Below the pieces are notes generated by a model. That model did no database searches and was not told the origin of the DNA. It worked only from the letters and a program-made list of their open reading frames with translations. Of a DNA stretch of 64,000 bases, positions 1 to 7,744 are shown piece after piece. Both the position numbers and the translations under genes were made by a program. This DNA is from Bacteroidota bacterium (GTDB lineage: Bacteria; Bacteroidota; Ignavibacteria; Ignavibacteriales; Ignavibacteriaceae). The stretch's first letter is position 1. Each line of letters begins with the position of its first letter. The stretch lies in contig JAKALM010000015.1 in assembly GCA_021824145.1 (NCBI GenBank), positions 1 to 64,000 on the forward strand, given 5' to 3'.

Positions 1-127
1 CAGAGATATTATGGCATGAGTAGTTGTTTAATTTTGAATATCAATTTATCAAAGAACTTTTTTTATAAAACTTTTTTGTCACGGGATAATATTATCCTCT
101 TGACTTTATACTTATTAAATAGGTTAT

Positions 128-1714
128 GTGAACAGCTTCTTTAAGGTAAACGGTACATTTGTTAACCCGGATCATCTTGCGGGTTACTTAGTATCTGTTA
201 TTTCTTTTGCTTTTGGTATCTATAAATTTATGCCGGGGAAAGAAGGTGCGGGAAAATTAATCAAGTATTTAGCATTAATAACATTCTTAGCCTGCATTTT
301 TATATTGCCTTCTTTGCGGATAAGGTCTTCCTGGATAGCAGTTTTACTTGGAATAGGCGTAATATATCTCTATCAAAAAGATGTTAGGGAAAACTTAAAT
401 AAATATTTTAACAGCCTTATAAAAAAGGGAGCGGCAATATTATTATTAGCTGTAATAACAGTTAGCACAATATTACTGTTATATAAAATAAAGCCGGCTT
501 CCGCTGACGGCAGATTATTTATTTGGAAGATAACAAGCCGTATGATTAAAGAAAATCCAATTTGGGGAATTGGGTTTGACAGGTATGGATCCGAATATGG
601 GAATTACCAGGCAGATTATTTTGATGATGAGGGCGGAAGCGATTATGAAAAATTTATTTCGGGAAATGTAAAACAAGCGCACAATGAATATATACAAATA
701 TGGGCTGAGCTTGGAACAATTGGATTATTGATTTGGTTAGGGATAATTGTATCAGCACTATGGGGGTATAAAAAGAACGACCTTCCTCCGCCAGGAATTT
801 TGATAAATTCAGAAAACGGGAGACAAGTAGGCAGTAAGCAGTATGGAGTAGTGAGTGCTTCCTCAAAGGTAAACAATTCAATAACAAATCTTCCTAAAAA
901 TTTTACTCAAGAATTTCTAAGTGACGGAATATTTTATGCGTTAAAAATTTCTGCCAAAGCTTCTTTAATTGCGCTTCTTGCCGTCGGTGTTTTTTCTTTC
1001 CCGTTACATATTCTACCTACATATATAAATTTTATTTTCTTTCTTTCAATTTTAAGCGCAACGGTAAAACCAAAAATAATTTTTGAGCGAAGTCTTCCTA
1101 ATTACACAAGCCTTGCAGCTACGCAGGCGAGCCGTGCGGCTACGCAGGTTAAAACAGCTTCTGCATTTATAGTGGTAATTATTGTTTCTTTTATCATTGT
1201 GGAAAAGTACAAATTATTTAATGCATACCAAGTATGGAAAGAAGGATATGAACTTGCTTCTTACGGACAATATAACTTATCGTTGAAAGAATTTGAGAAA
1301 GTATATCCAACTTTAAGAGATGATGGAGAATTTTTATTTAATTACGGCGGAGTACTGATGTTGAATAATGATTATAAAAATGCTGCCGTTTTACTTGAAG
1401 AGTCCAAGAAAAATTATTTAGACCCTAAACAGTATACAAACTTAGGAGCATGCTTTGAAAAAATGAATGAATATAAAAAAGCAGAACTAAATTATAAGTA
1501 TGCTGTAAACATGGAGCCGAATAAGATTTATACGAAATATTTATTGACAAAGCTTTATATGAAAGAGAAAAAATACTACGAGGCAAAGGAAGAGTGTAAA
1601 AGTATACTTAACACAAATGCAAAAGTTGAGACTACAGCGGCTCAGGAAATAAAAGATGAGATAAAAAATATTATTGCAGAACTAAACAATCCTGCATTAA
1701 GCGGGAATAATTAA
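128..1714 (+). CDS. O-antigen ligase (Wzy_C)-like membrane protein with C-terminal TPRs, N-terminally truncated
   Basis: This is the C-terminal two thirds of a Wzy_C/WaaL/PglL-type polytopic protein, a family that transfers undecaprenyl-linked glycan to lipid A or protein in the periplasm. The family signature HNEYIQIWAELG lies near residue 186 and is followed by membrane helices; TPR-like helices fill roughly residues 375-515. The protein opens directly at the mid-family motif NGTFVNPDHLAGYL, so the usual first four to five membrane helices are missing. GTG at 128 is the only available start, because stop codons precede it in frame. Frame 1 is open from base 1 to 141, so a frameshift near 120 joining it to an upstream part outside the window is possible. 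Two low-complexity, repeat-like stretches sit inside the frame (about 820-865 and 1105-1150). It may be a pseudogene. Its tail is duplicated at 3458-3490. Confidence 0.6.
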   Translation: MNSFFKVNGTFVNPDHLAGYLVSVISFAFGIYKFMPGKEGAGKLIKYLALITFLACIFILPSLRIRSSWIAVLLGIGVIYLYQKDVRENLNKYFNSLIKKGAAILLLAVITVSTILLLYKIKPASADGRLFIWKITSRMIKENPIWGIGFDRYGSEYGNYQADYFDDEGGSDYEKFISGNVKQAHNEYIQIWAELGTIGLLIWLGIIVSALWGYKKNDLPPPGILINSENGRQVGSKQYGVVSASSKVNNSITNLPKNFTQEFLSDGIFYALKISAKASLIALLAVGVFSFPLHILPTYINFIFFLSILSATVKPKIIFERSLPNYTSLAATQASRAATQVKTASAFIVVIIVSFIIVEKYKLFNAYQVWKEGYELASYGQYNLSLKEFEKVYPTLRDDGEFLFNYGGVLMLNNDYKNAAVLLEESKKNYLDPKQYTNLGACFEKMNEYKKAELNYKYAVNMEPNKIYTKYLLTKLYMKEKKYYEAKEECKSILNTNAKVETTAAQEIKDEIKNIIAELNNPALSGNN

Positions 1715-1899
1715 ATATAAATATAAGAGGTACAATTGTGAGTATCTTTATTAGAAAGCACCGGTCTAAAGCAGCCAAAATAATTGGCATAGCTTTCTTT
1801 GTACTGTTGATGTTTGTAAACATCCAGGTTAATACTAATCCAAGTAAGAGCGGAGACATTGATTTGTTTGGATTGAAAGTATCTTTGTTTACGCCTACA
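1685..1899 (+). repeat. Copy 1 of duplicated ligase-tail plus peptide-leader segment
   Basis: This segment covers the last codons of the ligase, the short spacer and the leader of the first small exported protein. It aligns without gaps to 3458-3672 at a constant offset of 1773 bases. Both copies share the tail ending SGNN-stop, the AAGAGGTACA ribosome-binding region and most of the leader, then diverge in the mature protein. Confidence 0.85.
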
Positions 1900-2079
1900 T
1901 TATATGCTAGTGGAGGAGGCGGGTGGAATCAATATGTGGCTTGCGGGGCAATCGATTGTAGTTATTTAGGAAACGAATTTTGTGGTTATGCAGACGTATG
2001 GAATAGTGACGGCACAGTTACAACATATTGGTGTATAATTTATGTTGTATATGGCGATCCAGGTGGACCTAGAACTTAA
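1738..2079 (+). CDS. Small exported cysteine-rich protein A (NVEALA-like leader, 4 mature cysteines)
   Basis: A 113-residue protein starting at GTG, with AAGAGG just upstream. It has a basic N-terminus (RKHRSKAAK), one hydrophobic segment and a conserved stretch NPSKSGDIDLFGLKVSLFTP before an A-S-G-G-G-G junction. The layout resembles the NVEALA/GG-leader small secreted proteins that Bacteroidota encode beside six-bladed propellers; that comparison is from memory of the family. The mature part, after about residue 58, has four cysteines and is rich in Trp, Tyr and Gly. The leader is nearly identical to that of 3511-3960 while the mature region is unrelated, as in precursor peptides whose leader is read by shared machinery. 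Function unknown. A propeller gene follows directly. Confidence 0.7.
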   Translation: MSIFIRKHRSKAAKIIGIAFFVLLMFVNIQVNTNPSKSGDIDLFGLKVSLFTPTLYASGGGGWNQYVACGAIDCSYLGNEFCGYADVWNSDGTVTTYWCIIYVVYGDPGGPRT

Positions 2080-2177
2080 GTGTAAATGATTTAAAAACTA
2101 TAACTGATTTAAATAAAAATAATTAATAACTTATGACAATTAAATATTTAAGTCAGTTCTATAAATTAGGACTCAAT

Positions 2178-3305
2178 ATGAGAAGGAAAAAAATTCTTAT
2201 AACAATTATTACAGTACTTATAATTACCAGTTTCGCAATTCTTTTTTCCGAAAAGTTTAAATCATCATATAATGATAAACCTTTTGTTACGTTAAAGCTA
2301 GAAAATAAAGAGTATAAAATTTATACAACTTATAGCCCATATTATCAGGGCAACCAAAGAAAACTAAAAACAATTATACCAAAGCTATTATTATCTTTTG
2401 GAACAGAAAAAAAAGATTCATTATTTTTCCCTATAAAAATCAAAATGGAAGCTAAGGGATATATTGCTATACTTGATCAGGGAGATAAATCAATCAAGTT
2501 TTTCAACTCTAACAAAAAGTTGGTAAAAAAAATTGGAGGATATGGGAAAGGACCCGGTGAGTTTATATTACCGATGAATTTTTATTTCGATAATTCTAAT
2601 AATTTATATGTAGTTGATATTAATCTAAGAAGGGTAACCATTTTTAAAATGAAAGATACTACTTCAATTACATTAAACAAAGATATTCCTATCGAAATAT
2701 GCCCCATTAACACGCAAGAAATTGCATTGTTGAAATCATCAATAAATAATGAAAACAAGCCCATAGAAATTCGTAATATCAAAGATAATATTATAAGAGG
2801 TTATGCACCTATTTTAAATATTGAAGATAATCTACCAGTTTTTTACGATATCTCAGCTATTACTGTTGGAAATATTTTATATAATAATAATTTAATTTAT
2901 ATACCTAATTATTTGAATCATATAATTTTCTTTAACCAGAACGGGGGAATTAAGAATTCTGTTTGTACCATTGATTTAAATAAATTTCCTATCATTAACA
3001 ATAGAGCTAAATATATAAATAATAATAGAATGATTATGGGTTCTTTTAATGAACTTAAAAAATACAAAACTAACTTAAATTCATACATAATTGATGGTGA
3101 CATATTTATTCTTAGTAAAGATGGTACAGAAAAATATAATGCAATTGTTTTTGATAGGTATGAAGGCAAAACAGGGGAATACATAGATTCGTGGGTAATA
3201 AAGGGTATTTCAAAATTTGCTGATATATGCTTAACTGAAAATAAATTATTGATAATTGATAATAAATTAGCAATAAAGGAATATACATATGTAAAACCAA
3301 TTTAA
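2178..3305 (+). CDS. Six-bladed beta-propeller protein with N-terminal membrane anchor
   Basis: An exported propeller of the Bacteroidota 6-bladed type (PF17170/DUF5128-like). The hallmark is a GYGKGPGEF loop near residue 125, followed by NNLYVVDINLRRVTIF, the repeated (N/D)-x-(I/L)-Y-(V/I)-x-D blade pattern. I chose ATG 2178 because it places RRKK directly before one hydrophobic helix and has AGGACT upstream; an ATG at 2133 would add 15 residues with no visible ribosome site. No lipobox cysteine is seen, so it is probably a signal anchor. It sits between two small cysteine-rich proteins that share a leader. Family members are common beside NVEALA-type peptides, but their ligands are not known to me. 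Confidence 0.75.
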   Translation: MRRKKILITIITVLIITSFAILFSEKFKSSYNDKPFVTLKLENKEYKIYTTYSPYYQGNQRKLKTIIPKLLLSFGTEKKDSLFFPIKIKMEAKGYIAILDQGDKSIKFFNSNKKLVKKIGGYGKGPGEFILPMNFYFDNSNNLYVVDINLRRVTIFKMKDTTSITLNKDIPIEICPINTQEIALLKSSINNENKPIEIRNIKDNIIRGYAPILNIEDNLPVFYDISAITVGNILYNNNLIYIPNYLNHIIFFNQNGGIKNSVCTIDLNKFPIINNRAKYINNNRMIMGSFNELKKYKTNLNSYIIDGDIFILSKDGTEKYNAIVFDRYEGKTGEYIDSWVIKGISKFADICLTENKLLIIDNKLAIKEYTYVKPI

Positions 3306-3457
3306 TTTTTCAGTGTGCAACTATCTCTTGCATAATTATTACAGCCCAGTAAATAGTTCAATTAATAATTAAAAACATACAAAAACATAAATCATTTAAT
3401 ATTTGTAAATATAATTAAAAAATCTTAGCTCAAAGTAATGATAAATTTATTAAAGAT

Positions 3458-3672
3458 AACAATCTCGCAATAAGCGGGAATAATTAACAGTAAAAATAAG
3501 AGGTACAGAAATGAGTATCTTTTTTAGAAAACACCGGTCTAAAGCAGCCAAAATAGCTGGCATTGCTTTTTTTGCACTGTTGATGTTTGTAAACATCCAG
3601 GTTACTACTAATCCAAGCAAGAGCGGGGATATTAACTTATTGGGCTTGAAATTTTCTTTAATTACCCCAAGT
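3458..3672 (+). repeat. Copy 2 of ligase-tail plus leader duplication, with a ligase gene relic
   Basis: The first 33 or so bases still read in frame as DNNLAISGNN-stop, matching the ligase C-terminus LNNPALSGNN-stop at 1714, although no ligase gene is present here. The relic shows that the duplication unit began inside the ligase gene. Copy 1 is at 1685-1899. Confidence 0.8.
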
Positions 3673-3960
3673 GCAAGTGCACTAGATTATGATAATCCCC
3701 CAACTGGCGGCGGCGGGACATTACATTCAATGGTTTCAATAAGAACAGATGTCTGGACATGTTATCACTTGGAATCTATTCAAATTTTAGGGAATACTAT
3801 ATTCTGCAATACTATTTACCAGGTTTCTGTAAATACCGAATCTTGTCAAGGTCCTTTACAAGAATGTACACCAGGTACCTGGAGATGGAACCCAAATCCA
3901 CCTTGCGGAGGAGATGCAACGAGTGATGGTGGGCATTTACGTTGTGATAACTGGATTTAA
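3511..3960 (+). CDS. Small exported cysteine-rich protein B (same leader as A, 6 mature cysteines)
   Basis: A 149-residue protein with ATG start and the AAGAGGTACA site 5 bases upstream. Residues 1-50 match protein A almost throughout: basic start, LLMFVNIQV hydrophobic core and NPSKSGDINLLGLKFSLITP. A probable signal-peptidase-like junction SASA precedes a PPTGGGG linker. The mature part has six cysteines, and the last third (QECTPGTWRWNPNPPCGG) is Pro/Trp/Gly-rich. An even cysteine number and thioredoxin-like neighbours suggest disulfides; that is inference. No homologue function is recognised. Confidence 0.7.
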   Translation: MSIFFRKHRSKAAKIAGIAFFALLMFVNIQVTTNPSKSGDINLLGLKFSLITPSASALDYDNPPTGGGGTLHSMVSIRTDVWTCYHLESIQILGNTIFCNTIYQVSVNTESCQGPLQECTPGTWRWNPNPPCGGDATSDGGHLRCDNWI

Positions 3961-4124
3961 TTATATTAAATGCTGGCAAAGAAATTGAGTTAAAAAAATA
4001 AATTTTTAGTTTATTCAAAATTAAAATAAGTCAAACAAATATTTTAATAAATTTTTGGAATAATGTTTAAAATAAAAATTAAAAACATAATTCCAACATT
4101 CAAAGTGGAATCATTTTTATTATA

Positions 4125-4245
4125 TGACTCCGCTCTAAAAAAGTCAATCACGTGAAAACGGGAATCTAAAAAACTTCATATATAGAATAGATCCTACTTC
4201 TCGAGAATGACAATTCAAGTATTTTAGCTTTTTAGAGCGGACTCA
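4125..4245. mobile_element. 121-bp MITE-like element with terminal inverted repeats and TTATA target duplication
   Basis: The left end TGACTCCGCTCTAAAAAAGT and the right end AGCTTTTTAGAGCGGACTCA are imperfect inverted repeats (17 of 20). The element is bordered on both sides by TTATA (4120-4124 and 4246-4250), a likely target-site duplication. It has no coding capacity. The interior carries a CGTGAAAACGGGAATC segment that resembles the repeat near 15.4 kb. It fills most of the 336-base gap between 3960 and 4297. Confidence 0.75.
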
Positions 4246-4296
4246 TTATATTAAATTATTTTTTTGCCAGAGTAAAATTTTATAAGGAATTTTCTT

Positions 4297-5379
4297 ATGT
4301 CATTAAAAAGCGCAATAAGAACTTTATTATTAATAACTTTAGTTCTTTTTCAAAGTTGTAAAAATACGAATAAAAATGATGCAAGCTTATTTAAAACTAA
4401 TAAATTCGAACTACCCATTGATAAAGTTTTTAGAACTCAAAAGATTAGTCTAGAATCAAATGTAAAAAGTATGATCTCATTTCCTTACGATCTTATAAGA
4501 TGTAATAATCGAATTATTATTTCGTCTAGAGCAACAGAAATAAAGGTGTTTGATATGAATGGAAGATACCTATATAAAATTGGTAGAATAGGCGAGGGTC
4601 CAGGAGAATATAAAAGTATAAATTGTTTATTTTCTATTACAGATAACAAAATAGGAATTTATGATCAGTCAAATTCAAGAATATCAATATTTGATATAAA
4701 TGGAAATTACTTAATGAGTAAAATTGTAAATATTGAAGATGTATATAGTTTAAGAAGAATAATTAATTATAGAAATAATTATTATATACATAAACCATAT
4801 ACAAAAAAATATCCATGTAATTTGATGATGCTGGACTCTAATTTTAAAATTATAAATAATTTATTAGAAGCTTCTGATAATTATGCTGGTTACCTATACC
4901 GTGGATTATTTAATGGAGGTATATTTTTAGATACAACAAGTAATTCATTATACGAAATAAATACCTATTCAGATAATATTGTAAGAAAGCTTGATTTGAA
5001 AACTGGACATGTTACAAATATAAATTTAGGTCAGCCCTACTTTTATAAAATAGTTCCACCATTAAAGAATTTACATGACGTATCTAATACAATGAAAAAT
5101 TATCATCTTGGGACAGATATTTTTAATATGTTTGTTCTAAAAAATAGGTATTTATTCATTCAATATTTAGATTTCGAAAATAACATATCAAAAGTAAAGA
5201 TGGTCTTATATGATTTAAATACATATAACTCCTATTTATTAAAGGGAATAATAGCGCCCACCTACTCTGACGGTAATTATTTATATGAATTAAGGTACTC
5301 TGAAAAAAATAATAATAAAGATAATCAAGTAAAAAATGCAATAATAATACTTTATAATTTTAATGAGGGAAATTTATGA
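4297..5379 (+). CDS. Six-bladed beta-propeller lipoprotein
   Basis: A 360-residue propeller with a signal peptide ending in a lipobox (VLFQSC, Cys near residue 22), so it is predicted to be a lipid-anchored outer- or inner-membrane protein. The family loop GRIGEGPGEY lies near residue 105, followed by blade repeats such as NKIGIYDQSNSRISIFDINGNYL. ATG 4297 has AAGGA upstream. Its stop codon overlaps the start of the thioredoxin-like gene (ATGA), so the two are translationally coupled, which ties the propeller to thiol chemistry in the locus. Ligand unknown. Confidence 0.75.
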   Translation: MSLKSAIRTLLLITLVLFQSCKNTNKNDASLFKTNKFELPIDKVFRTQKISLESNVKSMISFPYDLIRCNNRIIISSRATEIKVFDMNGRYLYKIGRIGEGPGEYKSINCLFSITDNKIGIYDQSNSRISIFDINGNYLMSKIVNIEDVYSLRRIINYRNNYYIHKPYTKKYPCNLMMLDSNFKIINNLLEASDNYAGYLYRGLFNGGIFLDTTSNSLYEINTYSDNIVRKLDLKTGHVTNINLGQPYFYKIVPPLKNLHDVSNTMKNYHLGTDIFNMFVLKNRYLFIQYLDFENNISKVKMVLYDLNTYNSYLLKGIIAPTYSDGNYLYELRYSEKNNNKDNQVKNAIIILYNFNEGNL

Positions 5380-5939
5380 TTAAATATGCCGCATTCATTG
5401 TCTTGATTATTTTGAATGTAGTATCTTTATATGAATTAGTAAGAGAAAGAGAAAATGAAAAAAACAAACAAGTCCTAAACAATGATTCCGCAAATAATGT
5501 AAATGTAGAAAAAGAGTTAATTTCAATTGATACAATATTAGCAAAAAGCTGGCAAAATAATAATGAGTTAGATAACCATAATAACCCAATAATTTTGTTT
5601 TTCTTCTCAAAGAAGAATTGCCAAACCTGCACTTCTACGATATTTGATAATTTGTCTAGAATTAATAAGAAGACTCTTGGTATATTCTATATATCCACCG
5701 ATATAAAAAATAAAAATGAACAAATTCCTTATTTAGCAAAATTTCAACACTTAGACCGCTTTTATTCTTTAGAGAAAATATCATTTTCTAAAGATTTAAG
5801 AAAATCACTGCCGTTATTATTATTTGTTGATAGAAATAAAAATATTTTATTTTCAAAAAGTATTATACCTATGGAAAATAAATTTGATGATAAATTATTT
5901 TGGGAAAGACTAAAGTTCATTGAAAATTCAATTGAGTAG
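5376..5939 (+). CDS. Membrane-anchored thioredoxin-like protein with CXXC
   Basis: A 187-residue protein with an N-terminal anchor helix (residues 3-20) and a thioredoxin-like domain. The core strand IILFFFSKK runs into a CQTC active site (Cys82, Cys85); a later LPLLLFVDRNKNIL segment matches the beta-strand/turn pattern typical of TlpA/ResA relatives. The active site faces the periplasm by topology. It overlaps the upstream propeller gene by 4 bases. A plausible job is reduction or isomerisation of disulfides in the small cysteine-rich proteins, but substrate and redox direction cannot be read from sequence. Confidence 0.7.
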   Translation: MIKYAAFIVLIILNVVSLYELVRERENEKNKQVLNNDSANNVNVEKELISIDTILAKSWQNNNELDNHNNPIILFFFSKKNCQTCTSTIFDNLSRINKKTLGIFYISTDIKNKNEQIPYLAKFQHLDRFYSLEKISFSKDLRKSLPLLLFVDRNKNILFSKSIIPMENKFDDKLFWERLKFIENSIE

Positions 5940-5988
5940 AGAATATATTAATCATTTATTTTAATATTTATTTAAGACTTTTTATAGC

Positions 5989-6525
5989 ATGCTTTTAAAA
6001 ATTATAAATATGGATATTTTATTTTTCTGTTTAGTACTTTTCAATCTAATTTTGATTTATGATTATAGTGAAGAAGAAAATAAAATTAGAATACTAACTT
6101 CGCTTTTGATTAAACATGAAAGGATAGAATCTAATAATGAAATTTATTTAAATAAGGGATTAAAATTTATTGGTTACCACGATAAGAATTATAAGATTAA
6201 ACTTATTTATGTAGTTACTACCTCCAGGTTTATTGATAAACAAGAGCAAGAATTTTTAAGCAACATTTTTAGAAAGTACCCAAAATTTATTGAAATATTT
6301 TCAAGCGAAAGAACCATCGCACTAAAAAATGCAACTTTCAATTACAAGTTGATTAAAGGTATAAATATTTTTAATAAAGAGATTAATTTTAAGGACTCAA
6401 CAGCATTTATAATCGACAAGAATGGCCGCGTGCATGCCGTTTATGTTATTGATTATAATAATAGGGATGAAGCTCGAAATATGATTGAACGAATAAACTC
6501 TCTGCTATATTCAATATATGGCTAA
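5989..6525 (+). CDS. Membrane-anchored thioredoxin-fold-like protein lacking active-site cysteines
   Basis: A 178-residue protein with an N-terminal hydrophobic anchor and a domain whose pattern (IKLIYVVTTSRF early, DSTAFIIDKNGRVHAVYVI late) resembles a TlpA-type thioredoxin fold. There is no CXXC; the expected position reads TTSR. It could be a binding or structural relative of the preceding CXXC protein. Its 3' end overlaps the M23 gene by 8 bases. The fold assignment is by pattern only. Confidence 0.5.
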   Translation: MLLKIINMDILFFCLVLFNLILIYDYSEEENKIRILTSLLIKHERIESNNEIYLNKGLKFIGYHDKNYKIKLIYVVTTSRFIDKQEQEFLSNIFRKYPKFIEIFSSERTIALKNATFNYKLIKGINIFNKEINFKDSTAFIIDKNGRVHAVYVIDYNNRDEARNMIERINSLLYSIYG

Positions 6526-7036
6526 GAAAATAATTATAATATTAGTTTTAGCATTTATTGTTTGTGCAGCTATTCCCGGGGAATGGATAACAATTTATAA
6601 GCATTATCATTTTAATGGGACAAAAGTTCCATTAAAAATTCCAGTTGAAGGTATTTCAAAATCTGAATTGGAAGATACATTTGGCGCTCCAAGAGGAGAT
6701 AATAGAAAACATTTGGGAATAGATATTCTTAGCTCAAGAGGAACTAAGGTGCTTAGTTCAACAGATGGCGTAATAATATATAAAGGGCGGGATATTTTAG
6801 GCGGCAACGTAGTTAAAATTTTAGGTGCGGATAATAAGCTATACTATTATGCGCATTTAGATTCATTTGAGAATTTAGAAGCTGAGCAACAAGTAAAGCG
6901 AGGTGAAATAATAGGCTATGTTGGAAATACTGGAGATGCAGTAAGCACACCACTGCATCTACATTTTGAAGTTATGAAAATTAAATGGCTATTTCCATTA
7001 ATAATGACTAATGAAAATTCATATTATTTATTGTAA
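6518..7036 (+). CDS. M23 (LytM-like) zinc endopeptidase
   Basis: A 172-residue exported peptidoglycan endopeptidase. After a signal/anchor helix (residues 3-18), the M23 domain shows all zinc and catalytic residues: HxxxD at His65/Asp69, YYAHL (His113) and HLHFE (His147/His149), plus the family glycines in KRGEIIGYVGNTG. It is short, with almost nothing but the catalytic domain. It ends the first half of the locus, as a lysozyme-like enzyme ends the second. Probable role: local opening of peptidoglycan. Active-site completeness argues against a regulatory, inactive LytM. Confidence 0.85.
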   Translation: MAKKIIIILVLAFIVCAAIPGEWITIYKHYHFNGTKVPLKIPVEGISKSELEDTFGAPRGDNRKHLGIDILSSRGTKVLSSTDGVIIYKGRDILGGNVVKILGADNKLYYYAHLDSFENLEAEQQVKRGEIIGYVGNTGDAVSTPLHLHFEVMKIKWLFPLIMTNENSYYLL

Positions 7037-7086
7037 TAGATAAGAATATTTTGTAACGATTATTACGGTTTACGTAAAAAACATTT

Positions 7087-7327
7087 TAAGAAAACGGGTT
7101 GGAGAGATAATTGCCGCTGCCATCAACATCAATAAAGCGCCCGGTTACGGTTACGATGTTCTACCTGGGTATTGCGTTAATAGGCATATATGCCTTTAGC
7201 AGAATAGGAGTAGATTTATTACCAAACGTAAATATTCCCCATTTGTTAGTTCAGACTTCATACCCGGATGCAACACCTGAAGAAGTAGAGAAGCTAATAA
7301 CAGAGCCGCTTGAATCTGCAGTTGGAA
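7087..7327 (+). repeat. Copy 1 of 241-bp direct repeat (RND 5' end)
   Basis: This matches 11728-11968 at a constant offset of 4641 bases, from the TTAAGAAAACGGG leader through codon 72 of the RND gene. By eye there are about 19 differences, nearly all synonymous and none in the last 85 or so bases. The two copies flank a 4.4-kb cassette. Confidence 0.9.
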
Positions 7328-7341
7328 TGACGCACTATTAA
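7111..7341 (+). pseudogene. Truncated RND efflux permease (first 72 codons)
   Basis: It reads MPLPSTSIKRPVTVTMFYLG and onwards, matching the start of the intact permease at 11752 with only two amino-acid differences before divergence at ESAVG. It then ends after MTHY at a stop. It keeps the TTG start and the GGAGAG ribosome site of the full gene, so a 76-residue single-helix stub could still be made. Only the first transmembrane helix and the beginning of the porter domain remain, so no transport function is expected. Confidence 0.9.
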
Positions 7342-7398
7342 GTTGTATTGAGGAATATATCTGCCCCAGTAATTTTATTTGCATGCGAAATAATAATC

Positions 7399-7441
7399 AA
7401 TGCAGTGAATCCCTGCAATAAAAATGCAGGGAATCCCTGCA
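7399..7441. repeat. Twin palindromic 19-mers
   Basis: AATGCAGTGAATCCCTGCA (7399-7417) and AATGCAGGGAATCCCTGCA (7423-7441) are direct repeats with one mismatch. Each is itself nearly palindromic around GGGAATCCC, so the pair can fold as one long or two short hairpins. They lie just past the RND stub and could act as a terminator, a protein-binding site or a REP-like repeat. Confidence 0.65.
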
Positions 7442-7517
7442 TTGACAAAAGAATTTTTACAGGTTAAGTTATTTCCAGAAAAAGTAAAAATTTAATTTTA
7501 TAAAAAAGGATTTATTA

Positions 7518-7709
7518 TTGTACTTAAAGGGTACAGATATTTCCGGAATCGCTGAAAAACAAAAGAGCTTCTTCTTATATGCAAATCAATTCATCACTAT
7601 CCTTTTGGCAGTATTATTATTTGTCGGAATAAATAAGGAAATTGATCCTTTTGCTTTAATAGGGAATTTAACTTTAATGTTTCATTATTCTCAATTTACC
7701 ATTTCATAA
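7518..7709 (+). CDS. Hypothetical short membrane protein or gene remnant
   Basis: A 63-residue reading frame with TTG start and AAAAAGGA upstream. It has one clear hydrophobic helix (FITILLAVLLFVGI) and a second weaker one. No family is recognised. It lies between the RND stub and the MauE-thioredoxin gene and may be the 5' remnant of a larger membrane protein cut during cassette insertion. Confidence 0.3.
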   Translation: MYLKGTDISGIAEKQKSFFLYANQFITILLAVLLFVGINKEIDPFALIGNLTLMFHYSQFTIS

Positions 7710-7744
7710 GGTTTTCAAAACGAATTAAAAATATTCAAACAATA

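Noticed and set aside
128-1714. Considered as a complete O-antigen ligase
   Set aside because: The family's N-terminal membrane helices are absent and stop codons precede the start in frame.
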